A model generated the notes under the pieces. The model saw nothing but the letters and a program-made list of their open reading frames with translations, did not search any database and was not told the origin of the DNA. The position numbers and the translations under genes are program-made. DNA of 64,000 bases from Colletes latitarsis (taxonomy: Eukaryota; Arthropoda; Insecta; Hymenoptera; Colletidae), in assembly GCF_051014445.1 (NCBI RefSeq), contig NW_027488366.1:17254001-17318000 (forward strand). The letters run 5' to 3'. Shown here piece by piece: positions 44,401 to 50,730 of the stretch. Numbering within the stretch: position 1 is the first letter of the stretch; each line of letters opens with the position of its first letter.

Positions 44401-44470
44401 CCACATTACTACGTGATCCAAACTAGAAAAAACCCAGGATCCGTTCAACAAGTATGTGTAGAATGCGAAA
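38483..44470 (+). repeat. Satellite block C, shortened copy 3
   Basis: The block starts again here (38491 matches 31621 at offset 6870). The offset is still 6869 at 40413 and falls to 6517 by about 40580, a loss of two monomers. From about 41480 to 42320 the sequence instead resembles 21925-22760, which precedes block C (shared variants CCCAGCAGCTAGCC and GACACCAGGTATG). From about 42640 it again matches block C (43284 matches 37824). This copy is a mosaic shaped by unequal exchange, and it ends at the retrotransposon. Confidence 0.75.
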
Positions 44471-44484
44471 GTATGAGTCTGATC
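44471..44484 (+). repeat. Target-site duplication, left copy
   Basis: GTATGAGTCTGATC immediately precedes the element and is repeated at 50484-50497 directly after its poly(A) tail. Three A's just before it (44468-44470) could also belong to the duplication, making it 17 bp, but they cannot be told apart from the tail on the right. The duplication shows insertion by staggered target cleavage. Confidence 0.95.
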
Positions 44485-44868
44485 CCCTCAGGGGCTGCCA
44501 GCCTTTCAGCTGCAGTACGGGCTTAACGAACCCGGGGTACCCGAGTCATACACACACCGTAAGCCTCCTGTTGGTCGTCACAACGACCCATTCACAATTC
44601 CCTATTGGTTTTGTGAATGGTACGTGACGGCAGGAGGAACGGGGGTCTTGGCTTAACCGCCTGGGCCACGAGTATGGCGACTCTATAAAATCGCCCTCCA
44701 ATCCTAAGCTATGGTGCGCGGCGATGGGATGCATGGTTGGGGGAGAAGGCCCAATCCCAAGCGACCACCTCCGGGGAACCTGCCGAACCCCCGGAGTATA
44801 TAGGCTTACCCGGGTAAGGCGGCTCTGCCCGGGCGGACCTTTTCTTCCGACCTGCTCGTGGGAATATT
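44485..44868 (+). promoter_or_regulatory. 5' UTR / presumed internal promoter region
   Basis: Untranslated leader of the retrotransposon. LINEs carry their own promoter in this region, but no specific motif can be assigned with confidence. It begins with a small CCCC-TCA-GGGG fold (44484-44494) and contains a perfect 10-bp hairpin at 44588-44620. A TATA-like CTCTATAAAA lies at 44681-44690, and there is a second AT-rich spot (GGAGTATATAGG) near 44793. An in-frame TAA at 44815-44817 closes the ORF1 frame upstream of its ATG. Confidence 0.6.
44588..44620 (+). other. 5' UTR hairpin
   Basis: CCATTCACAA (44588-44597) pairs perfectly with TTGTGAATGG (44611-44620) across a 13-base loop. It could be a structural element of the element RNA; its role is unknown. 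Confidence 0.6.
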
Positions 44869-46746
44869 ATGGAGTTCACTATTAAAACGGGGATGGGACG
44901 GGGTAAGTCAGAGGGGGAGGACGAAGGCGGTGTTGGGACTGGAGTGACGGCGCTCGCGCCGCCTCCAGCGCCTGGCCCGGCTTCGTGGAAGGTGGAGGAG
45001 GACGATGAGACTGCGTCAGTCTCGTCCTTCTCCTCCACCAGGAGCCTCATAGGCTCTAAGAGGAAGAGGGCGGGGCAGGCCGTCGTCGAGGTGGGCGGGG
45101 CGATGAGCCCGTCGGTGAGGCTGAGTTGCCTCAGGGACGAGGTGACCGAGGAGATATCGGAGAGGATCTCCTCGTCCCTGAGGCGGGTGGAGAAAGTCGC
45201 CGCTGCCTGCGCCTTTAAGGGGCAGAAAAGCGGTGGCGCGGCGGCCCTGAAGGCCGCGGCGGAGGAAATGAGGGAGGCGGCGCGGGAGCTCAGAGGGCGG
45301 AACGCCCGTCTGCAGCTCCTGTTGGAGGAGGAGCGACAGGGGAGGAGGAGGGCAGAGGCGCTGTGGAACAGCGCAGCCCTCCCTCCCATTCTCCCTCCTC
45401 CTCCACCGCCGCGTCCCTCGGCGGAGGTAAATAAGCGGAGTGCGGCGGCAGTGGTGCGGGGCACCGCGGGCCCCTCCACCCGCACTCCGCCCGTGAAGAA
45501 GTCCCCGTCCTCCTCAGAAGACGATCTTCTGAGGAGGATTGGGGACATGATTGATGGCAAGCTGGCCGCCTTCCGGGAGGAGCTCCTCGCCGGAAGAGCG
45601 GTCAGCAGGAAGGCCGTGCCTCCCCGACCTGTTCCGGTACAGTCGGGGAAGGCAAAGAAGGGCGGAGTGAAGGCTCCGCCCAGCGTTGCGGCACCAGGGC
45701 CCCGGGTCGCGACCCCCAAGGGGGGTGGTGTACCCGTGGTCGCGGTGGTCGCGTCCTCCACGGCACCCTCCCAAGGGGGGGTGGCGTGGAGTGAGGTGGT
45801 GGGGCGGAAGGCGAAGCGGGCGGCGAGGAAGGCCTCGCAACCGCGGCCTCCGCCTCCGCCGCCGGCGGCCAAGGTAAAGGCCGCGAAGGTCGGGAAGGCA
45901 CGACCAGGTCGTCCCCCAAAAACGGCAGCGGTGACGCTGACCGTTGCGCAGGGGGGCGACCTGACCCTCGCGGAGGCGATGCGGCTCGCCAGGGAGAATA
46001 TCTCCCTGGAAGAGCTGGGCATCGCCTCCGTGAGGGCGAAGAGGGCCGTGACCGGGGGTCTCTTGCTGGAGATCCCCGGTGCAGAAGGCGGCGCGAAGGC
46101 GGATCGTCTCGCCCAGAGGCTCCGGGAGCAGCTGGGCGAGCGAGGTGTCCGGGTCGCCCGGCCCACGAAGCGCACGGAGATGCGCGTTTGTGGGCTGGAC
46201 GACTCGATCTGCGCACAGGATGTGTCCCGTGCCCTTGCGAGGGCGGGGGACTGTCCTGTGGAGGACCTGCGGATCGGAGAGATCCGCAGGTCGCCCTCCG
46301 GCCTCGGGTCGGTGTGGGCCCGGTGCCCCCTCTCCGCCGCCCGTAAGGTGGCGGAATCCGGGAGGGTGTTGGTGGGGTGGGTTTCGGCGCGAGTGGAAAT
46401 CCTCGCGCCGCGCCCGCTCCAGTGTCACCGCTGCCTCGAATTGGGGCACGTGAGGCAGTGGTGCACCTCGCCGGTGGACCGCAGCGGTCAATGTTACCGC
46501 TGCGGTGCCAAAGAGCACCGTGCGAGCCAGTGCTCGGCGGCCCCCCACTGCCCGCTGTGTGCGGACATGGGGAGGCCAGCCGATCACAGGGTGGGGAGCA
46601 AGAAGTGCTCCCCCCCCTCCCGGAAGGAGAGGAAGAGGCGGGCTGCACCGGCTCCGGTGCCGAGGGCGGTGGCATCGTCCTCCATGGAGGTGGACGGTGC
46701 TACGGGGACGGACGGCCGGGAGGAGGCTGGCGCGGCCATTAATTAA
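44869..46746 (+). CDS. ORF1, gag-like nucleic-acid-binding protein (625 aa)
   Basis: First protein of the retrotransposon. In R1-clade elements ORF1 binds the element RNA, forms the ribonucleoprotein particle and helps nuclear or target localisation. Seen here: an acidic, Ser-rich N-terminus with a basic KRKR cluster (residues 64-67); a charged, probably coiled-coil stretch at about 84-166; a low-complexity Pro/Ala/Lys-rich linker at about 170-370; a conserved-looking region at about 375-515; and three zinc knuckles. Knuckles 1 (519-532) and 2 (542-555) have CX2CX4HX4C spacing. Knuckle 3 (561-580) has CX2CX8HX6C spacing, as is common for the third knuckle in R1-type ORF1. The C-terminus is basic, then acidic. 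The ATG at 44869 is the first after an in-frame TAA at 44815. The stop TAA (44744 + 2000, i.e. 46744-46746) overlaps the ORF2 start codon. No frameshift or internal stop is present. The product class is firm; the detailed roles come from family knowledge. Confidence 0.93.
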   Translation: MEFTIKTGMGRGKSEGEDEGGVGTGVTALAPPPAPGPASWKVEEDDETASVSSFSSTRSLIGSKRKRAGQAVVEVGGAMSPSVRLSCLRDEVTEEISERISSSLRRVEKVAAACAFKGQKSGGAAALKAAAEEMREAARELRGRNARLQLLLEEERQGRRRAEALWNSAALPPILPPPPPPRPSAEVNKRSAAAVVRGTAGPSTRTPPVKKSPSSSEDDLLRRIGDMIDGKLAAFREELLAGRAVSRKAVPPRPVPVQSGKAKKGGVKAPPSVAAPGPRVATPKGGGVPVVAVVASSTAPSQGGVAWSEVVGRKAKRAARKASQPRPPPPPPAAKVKAAKVGKARPGRPPKTAAVTLTVAQGGDLTLAEAMRLARENISLEELGIASVRAKRAVTGGLLLEIPGAEGGAKADRLAQRLREQLGERGVRVARPTKRTEMRVCGLDDSICAQDVSRALARAGDCPVEDLRIGEIRRSPSGLGSVWARCPLSAARKVAESGRVLVGWVSARVEILAPRPLQCHRCLELGHVRQWCTSPVDRSGQCYRCGAKEHRASQCSAAPHCPLCADMGRPADHRVGSKKCSPPSRKERKRRAAPAPVPRAVASSSMEVDGATGTDGREEAGAAIN

Positions 46747-46748
46747 TG
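46740..46748 (+). promoter_or_regulatory. TAATG stop-start junction between ORF1 and ORF2
   Basis: The ORF1 stop TAA (46744-46746) shares its last base with the ORF2 ATG (46746-46748). A second TAA at 46740-46742 lies in the ORF2 frame, two codons before that ATG. ORF2 therefore cannot be reached by a frameshift earlier in ORF1, and the ATG must be used directly, most simply by termination and reinitiation. The R1-clade element SART1 uses the same UAAUG junction for translational coupling (published for SART1; applied here by analogy). Confidence 0.85.
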
Positions 46749-49700
46749 CCGCCCCGCCTCCTCCTCCAGGCCAACCTCAACCACTGCCGCGCGGCACAGG
46801 ACTTGATGTCCCAAGTCCTCGCGGAGTGGGGGGTTGGCCTGGCGGTCGCCGCCGAGCCGTACCGCGTCCCTGATCACCCTCATTGGGTGGGCGACGCGGA
46901 CGGCTTGGTGGCGACGGTATGGGGAGGGGGCGACGGGTCCCCACCGTTCTCCTTGTTGGAGCGCGGTCGGGGATTCGTCGCCGTGGACTGGGGGGGAGTC
47001 GCTGTGGTGGGGTGCTACATTTCGCCCCGTAGCGGTCACGCTGCGTTCGAGCTGTACTTGGCCGAGGTCGCGGCATGCGTGCAGCGCTACGCGGCCCGGC
47101 CGGTGCTGGTCCTGGGGGATTTTAATGCCAAGTCGGTGGCTTGGGGATCCCCCAGGACCTCCGTTCGCGGCGGGATCCTGGGCGATTGGGCGGCGGGGCT
47201 CGACCTCCGGGTATTGAACCGGGGGTCGGAGCACACATGCGTGCGGCGATATGGGGGGTCCATCGTGGATGTTGGATTCGCGACCCCCAACGCCGTGCGC
47301 ATGGTGTCGGGTTGGCACGTGGTCGCGGGGGCAGAGACACTCTCCGATCACCGGTACATCCGGATGGAGGTCTCTGCCGCCGCGAGTGCATCCCGACACG
47401 GCCGCCTGCGTGGCACCCCACCACGCCGCTGGGCGCTTCGGCGCCTGGACAAGGACGCCCTGATGGCAGCTGCCCTCGCTGCAACTTGGCCGCAGGGAGC
47501 GGCCGAGTTGCCGAGCATAGAGGAGGAGGTCGCCCGGCTCGGAGCATTGGTCGCGGGTATTTGCGACGCGGCGATGCCTCGGGTCGGGCGGGCTTCTCCT
47601 CGCCGGGCGGTGTACTGGTGGTCGGACGCGATCGCGGAGTTGCGAGTCGCGACTGTCCGCGCCCGACGCCAGTACACCCGCGCGCGCCGTCGTCAACGTA
47701 CAGGCGACGGCGTGGCGCGAGCGAGGGCAGCTGATGACCTGTATGGAGCATACCGCGTGGCGCGGGTTGCTCTGCAGGTCGCCATCAAACGGGCCAAGAC
47801 CCGGGCATGGAAGGAGCTCCTCCAGACCCTTGATGACGATCCATGGGGGCGCCCATATAAGGTGGTGCTGAATAAGCTCCGCCCGTGGGCGCCCCCCGTC
47901 ACCGAGGGTCTTGACCCCCGGCTGCTGGAGGACGTGGTCAATACACTCTTCCCAATTGGGGAGAGGGGACCGCGTCCTCCGGCGGCGGCGGCTGTCCCAG
48001 TGGAGTGGACGGCCGAGCTGGGGGTCACGCAGGAGGAGCTGGCAGCGGCCATCAGACGGCTCGGGGTTCGTAACACGGCCCCGGGTCCGGATGGTGTGCC
48101 CGGCCGGGTTTGGGTCTTGACCCAGGGCGTCCTTGGGGCCGACCTCAGGCGGTTGTTCGACCGCTGCCTGAGGGACGGGCGATTCCCCCCCAGTTGGAAG
48201 GTGGCGAGGATGGTCCTCCTCCGGAAGGAGGGTCGGCCCGCGGAGTCTCCCTCCGCATACCGGCCCATTTGTCTCCTCGACGAGGTGGGCAAGCTCTTCG
48301 AGCGGGTGATTGCTGCCCGCCTCGTCGAGCACCTCTCGCGGGGTGATCCCGGTCTGGCCGACTGCCAGTTCGGTTTCCGGGGGGGCCGATCGACTATCGA
48401 CGCGATAGGTCGTGTGAGGGCCCTCTCGGGGGCGGCCGTCTCCCGAGGAGGGGTGGCATTGGCAATATCCTTGGATATTGCCAATGCCTTTAACACCCTC
48501 CCCTGGGAAGAGATAAGGAGGGGACTCGAATATCATCGGGTCCCCCCTTGTCTCAGGGCGGTCGTCGGGGATTATCTCCGCGGCAGGTGGATCGAGTATC
48601 CGGGCCGGGATGGTGATATGCGGAGGGAGGTGTACTGCGGTGTTCCGCAGGGGTCGGTCCTCGGGCCACTCCTGTGGAACATCGCGTACGACTCGGTGTT
48701 GCGGGCCGGCCTCCCCGACGGCGTCAGCACGGTGTGTTATGCGGATGACACACTGGTGCTGGCCGTCGGGGCGCACTGGGGGAGGGCCATGCGTCGCGCG
48801 GAGGAGGGGTCGCAACGCGTCGTCGACCGGATCAGGGGGATGGGGATGACGGTGGCGGTCCATAAGACCGAGGTGATTGCGTTTCATTCACCTCGGCAGG
48901 ATCCGCCACCCCCTCTGATCCGGGTGGGTGGGGCTGACATCGAGGTGAAGCCCCGGATCAGGTATCTAGGGCTGATCCTCGATAGCCACTGGCGTTTCGA
49001 GGAGCATTTCCGCTGCCTGGTCCCCCGGTTGGAAAGGATGGTTGCGGCTCTGGGCCGGATCCTGCCCAACCTGGGGGGCCCGGCGGGCCGAGTTCGTCGC
49101 CTCTATGTGGCAATGGTCCAGTCGGTGGCCCTATACGGGGCCCCCGTCTGGGCGGACGACCTGGCTGCCTCCCGGCGCAGCATGACTATGCTGCGTCGGG
49201 TGCAGAGGCGCATGGCGCTCAGGGTCGTCCGCGGGTATCGGACCATGTCACATGAGGCGGCGACGGTTCTAGCGGGGATGCCGCCCATGGACCTGCTCGC
49301 GCGGTCGCACGCGGTGATGTACCGGCACCACGTCGACCGTCGCGCGGGGGTGGGGGCGGTCCCGGGCGGGCAGGAACCTGCTTGGGGCGATTTGAAGCGC
49401 CAGGCCCGGCAGTCCGTGTTGCTCGCGTGGCAGGAGCGGCTGGCTCTGCCAACCGCGGGGCACCGGACTGTCGGGGCGGTTCGGCCACTCCTGAAGGAGT
49501 GGCTGGACAGAGGCCATGGCAGCCTCACCTACCGGATGGCACAGGTATTTTCCGGGCATGGCAGCTTCGGAAGATACCTGTGCCGGATAGGGAAGGAGCC
49601 GACGGCGCGTTGCTGCCACTGCGACGCTGAGCAGGACACGGCGGATCATACCCTGGAGGTATGCCCCGCGTGGGAGGGGGAGCGCCGTGTCCTGGTCGGC

Positions 49701-49928
49701 GTCGTCGGGCGGGATGTCTCGCTGCCGGGCGTGGTGCGCGCCATGCTCGGCAGCGAGGAGAAGTGGAGGGCCGTGGCCTCCTTCTGCGAGAACGTAATGT
49801 TGCAGAAGGAGGCCGCGGGGAGGGAGCGCGAGCTTCAGCGGCGCGCTGAAGCTCGCGCTCGTGCGGTGGCCCGAGGTCGTCGCCCGGTCGCGAGGCGTCG
49901 CGGGCGGCCGCCTCGGCGTGGCGGATGA
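46746..49928 (+). CDS. ORF2, endonuclease / reverse transcriptase (1060 aa)
   Basis: The enzyme that nicks target DNA and copies the element RNA at the nick (target-primed reverse transcription). An APE-type endonuclease occupies about residues 1-215, with N10 (QANLNH), E37 (EPY), Y91 (CYISP), D125/N127 (GDFNA) and D201/H202 (SDH). The reverse transcriptase spans about 410-760: NTAPGPDGVPG at 443, FGFRGGRS at 542, the catalytic D577 (SLDIANAFN), GVPQGS at 632, YADD at 665-668 (second metal-binding pair D667/D668) and YLGLILD at 740. A C-terminal CX2CX8HX4C knuckle lies at 956-973, followed by an Arg-rich tail. There is no RNase H domain, which fits R1-type elements, and the length matches R1 ORF2 proteins (about 1000-1100 aa). 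No stop or frameshift breaks it, so it is probably functional. Whether the endonuclease recognises this satellite specifically is unknown. Confidence 0.95.
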   Translation: MPPRLLLQANLNHCRAAQDLMSQVLAEWGVGLAVAAEPYRVPDHPHWVGDADGLVATVWGGGDGSPPFSLLERGRGFVAVDWGGVAVVGCYISPRSGHAAFELYLAEVAACVQRYAARPVLVLGDFNAKSVAWGSPRTSVRGGILGDWAAGLDLRVLNRGSEHTCVRRYGGSIVDVGFATPNAVRMVSGWHVVAGAETLSDHRYIRMEVSAAASASRHGRLRGTPPRRWALRRLDKDALMAAALAATWPQGAAELPSIEEEVARLGALVAGICDAAMPRVGRASPRRAVYWWSDAIAELRVATVRARRQYTRARRRQRTGDGVARARAADDLYGAYRVARVALQVAIKRAKTRAWKELLQTLDDDPWGRPYKVVLNKLRPWAPPVTEGLDPRLLEDVVNTLFPIGERGPRPPAAAAVPVEWTAELGVTQEELAAAIRRLGVRNTAPGPDGVPGRVWVLTQGVLGADLRRLFDRCLRDGRFPPSWKVARMVLLRKEGRPAESPSAYRPICLLDEVGKLFERVIAARLVEHLSRGDPGLADCQFGFRGGRSTIDAIGRVRALSGAAVSRGGVALAISLDIANAFNTLPWEEIRRGLEYHRVPPCLRAVVGDYLRGRWIEYPGRDGDMRREVYCGVPQGSVLGPLLWNIAYDSVLRAGLPDGVSTVCYADDTLVLAVGAHWGRAMRRAEEGSQRVVDRIRGMGMTVAVHKTEVIAFHSPRQDPPPPLIRVGGADIEVKPRIRYLGLILDSHWRFEEHFRCLVPRLERMVAALGRILPNLGGPAGRVRRLYVAMVQSVALYGAPVWADDLAASRRSMTMLRRVQRRMALRVVRGYRTMSHEAATVLAGMPPMDLLARSHAVMYRHHVDRRAGVGAVPGGQEPAWGDLKRQARQSVLLAWQERLALPTAGHRTVGAVRPLLKEWLDRGHGSLTYRMAQVFSGHGSFGRYLCRIGKEPTARCCHCDAEQDTADHTLEVCPAWEGERRVLVGVVGRDVSLPGVVRAMLGSEEKWRAVASFCENVMLQKEAAGRERELQRRAEARARAVARGRRPVARRRGRPPRRGG
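49824..49860 (+). other. 17-bp perfect hairpin inside the end of ORF2
   Basis: The arms at 49824-49840 and 49844-49860 are perfect reverse complements (left arm begins GAGCGCGAGC) around a 3-base loop GCG. The hairpin encodes part of the Arg/Glu/Ala-rich C-terminal tail of ORF2 and ends 65 bp before the stop codon. Its strength suggests a folded RNA element that reaches into the coding region. Confidence 0.8.
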
Positions 49929-49936
49929 CCTAGGCT

Positions 49937-49967
49937 GGGAGGGGGGTCCTGAGGGGACCCTCCTCCC
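49937..49967 (+). other. 3' UTR hairpin 1
   Basis: Left arm 49937-49949 (GGGAGGGGGGTCC) pairs with 49955-49967 (GGACCCTCCTCCC) with a single mismatch around a five-base loop. It starts 8 bases after the ORF2 stop codon. Confidence 0.75.
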
Positions 49968-49982
49968 GCCAGGCGGCGCCGG

Positions 49983-50027
49983 GTCGGACCGGTTGGGGGT
50001 AGGAGTGCCTCCCCCTACCGGTCCGAC
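49983..50027 (+). other. 3' UTR hairpin 2
   Basis: Outer stem GTCGGACCGGT (49983-49993) pairs perfectly with ACCGGTCCGAC (50017-50027). An inner GGGGGTAGG/CCTCCCCC stem continues it with a small bulge, giving about 19 base pairs and a loop of about 4 bases. Confidence 0.8.
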
Positions 50028-50040
50028 GCAAGGGGAGGCA

Positions 50041-50084
50041 CCCTCGGCGGTCTGGTGCGGCCATGAACGCCCGGCCGCCGAGGG
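50041..50084 (+). other. 3' UTR hairpin 3
   Basis: CCCTCGGCGG (50041-50050) pairs perfectly with CCGCCGAGGG (50075-50084) across a 24-base loop that could pair further (GGCC near the loop). Confidence 0.75.
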
Positions 50085-50153
50085 GTGGAAACGGGGTCGC
50101 GGGCGGTTGCGAGTTGGGGCTCGTAGCCGCCACTAAACGCGGCCCCGGGACGG

Positions 50154-50190
50154 ATAGCGGCGGGATGGAGTGGCCCCGTCCCGCCGCTAT
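50154..50190 (+). other. 3' UTR hairpin 4
   Basis: ATAGCGGCGGGA (50154-50165) pairs perfectly with TCCCGCCGCTAT (50179-50190) across a 13-base loop. Confidence 0.8.
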
Positions 50191-50207
50191 GAGGCAGTGT
50201 GTCTACT

Positions 50208-50228
50208 GGGGGGACCGATTGTCCCCCC
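50208..50228 (+). other. 3' UTR hairpin 5
   Basis: GGGGGGAC (50208-50215) pairs with GTCCCCCC (50221-50228) around a five-base loop CGATT. Confidence 0.75.
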
Positions 50229-50256
50229 GGGGGATGGGCGCGAAAGCGCGGGCACG

Positions 50257-50302
50257 GGGAGGATACCGGAAGAATGCTTCGAGCGATTCCCGGTATCCTC
50301 CC
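50257..50302 (+). other. 3' UTR hairpin 6
   Basis: GGGAGGATACCGG (50257-50269) pairs perfectly over 13 bp with CCGGTATCCTCCC (50290-50302). Confidence 0.8.
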
Positions 50303-50345
50303 AAAGCGTGCCGAAGGGTCACCGTGGGGTTTTTAGTGGGTAGGT

Positions 50346-50373
50346 CCCGCGCCTGTCGTTGTACGGGCGCGGG
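50346..50373 (+). other. 3' UTR hairpin 7
   Basis: CCCGCGCC (50346-50353) pairs with GGCGCGGG (50366-50373) around a 12-base loop. Confidence 0.7.
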
Positions 50374-50386
50374 GAATCCCACACAC

Positions 50387-50418
50387 CCCTCCCACCTCTC
50401 CCCAAGGAGGTGGGAGGG
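50387..50418 (+). other. 3' UTR hairpin 8, near the 3' end
   Basis: CCCTCCCACCTC (50387-50398) pairs perfectly with GAGGTGGGAGGG (50407-50418) around an 8-base loop. It ends 26 bases before the poly(A) tail, the position expected for a structure read by the reverse transcriptase at initiation (inference). Confidence 0.8.
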
Positions 50419-50443
50419 AGTCTTTCGAAGATTTTCCCCACGA

Positions 50444-50444
<1 letters not shown>

Positions 50445-50483
<39 letters not shown>
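50445..50483 (+). other. Poly(A) tail, 39 A's
   Basis: An uninterrupted run of 39 A's joins the 3' UTR to the right target-site duplication. Up to three of them may belong to the target sequence (AAA precedes the left duplication). No AATAAA signal is apparent just upstream (the sequence before it is TTTTCCCCACGAC), so the tail may be encoded in the element or added without a canonical signal. An undecayed tail indicates a young insertion, although homopolymer length can be affected by sequencing. Confidence 0.93.
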
Positions 50484-50486
<3 letters not shown>

Positions 50487-50497
50487 TGAGTCTGATC
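50484..50497 (+). repeat. Target-site duplication, right copy
   Basis: GTATGAGTCTGATC, identical to 44471-44484. It continues into AGTGAAAATCTCAGG exactly as in the uninterrupted paralogous monomers. Confidence 0.95.
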
Positions 50498-50730
50498 AGT
50501 GAAAATCTCAGGCCTTACCTAGACCTAACTTGCGTTGTCCTCTAAAATATTGATGGAAACCAGGTTTCATTGACCGTTTCAGTGTGGTACTACATTACTA
50601 CGTGATGCAATCCAGAAAAAACCCAGGATCTAGCCATCAAGTATGAGAAATATGCGAAAGAATGAGCCTGATGAGAGCAAATCCCAGACGTAACCTAGAC
50701 CTAACATGCGTTATCCTCTAAAATATTGAG

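Larger units (their letters stand above)
1..44470 (+). repeat. 176-bp tandem satellite array, left part
   Basis: Head-to-tail monomers of about 176 bp fill this stretch. The landmark TGCGTTATCCTCTAAAATAT or a variant recurs at 176-bp steps (for example near 125, 301 and 477). Each monomer carries, in order, a GTGTGGTACCACATTACTAC segment with a KpnI-type GGTACC core, an A-rich CCAGAAAAAACCCAGGATC segment, a class-specific middle, a CCTAACCTAGACCTAAC segment and the TCTAAAATATTGATCGAAACC segment. About 250 monomers are present. Orientation is uniform except for one inverted piece near 22.8-23.0 kb. The length is nucleosome-like, which is common for centromeric or heterochromatic satellites; that functional placement is inference. 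Apart from the block structure listed separately, I see no gene in this stretch. Confidence 0.97.
49929..50444 (+). other. 3' UTR of the retrotransposon
   Basis: About 516 bp between the ORF2 stop (TGA 49926-49928) and the poly(A) tail, with no convincing ORF. It is dominated by successive stem-loops, listed separately. In LINEs whose reverse transcriptase recognises the 3' end of its own RNA, this is where the recognition structure lies; that role here is inference. Confidence 0.85.
44485..50483 (+). mobile_element. R1-clade non-LTR retrotransposon, apparently full length
   Basis: A 5999-bp insertion in the satellite, GC-rich where the satellite is AT-rich. In order it has a 5' UTR of 384 bp, ORF1 (gag-like, three CCHC knuckles), ORF2 (APE-type endonuclease, reverse transcriptase, C-terminal CCHC), a structured 3' UTR and 39 A's. 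It is flanked by a 14-17 bp target-site duplication and has no terminal repeats, which defines a LINE mobilised by target-primed reverse transcription. Assignment to the R1 clade (R1, TRAS, SART, Waldo and relatives) rests on the ORF1 knuckle set, the absence of RNase H after the RT, the ORF2 length of just over 1000 aa and the TAATG junction. Both ORFs are open, so it may be active. Five uninterrupted copies of the target site elsewhere in the window confirm the boundaries. Confidence 0.95.

Noticed and set aside
1..44470. CRISPR array
   Set aside because: The period is 176 bp and whole monomers are similar; there are no short repeats separating unique spacers, and no cas genes.
44341..44526. 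61-codon frame fusing satellite to the element's first bases
   Set aside because: Accidental read-through of the insertion junction.
44709..46175. 488-codon antisense open frame opposite ORF1 (also 45514-46587 and 45602-46675)
   Set aside because: Low-complexity Ser/Ala/Pro/Arg-rich shadows of ORF1 in a GC-rich region.
46743..48887. 714-codon antisense open frame opposite ORF2
   Set aside because: Shadow frame in GC-rich DNA. It has a Pro/Arg/His-rich composition and no domain, while the sense strand encodes a clear endonuclease/RT.
44485..50483. LTR retrotransposon or endogenous retrovirus
   Set aside because: No terminal repeats, protease, integrase or envelope frame. APE endonuclease, poly(A) tail and target-site duplication of variable type identify a LINE.
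44485..50483. Bona fide R1 element in 28S rDNA
   Set aside because: Flanking sequence is the 176-bp satellite, not ribosomal DNA; no rRNA gene is in the window.
50063..50545. 160-codon frame crossing the 3' UTR, the poly(A) (as poly-Lys) and the satellite
   Set aside because: Chance frame through untranslated sequence and the tail.
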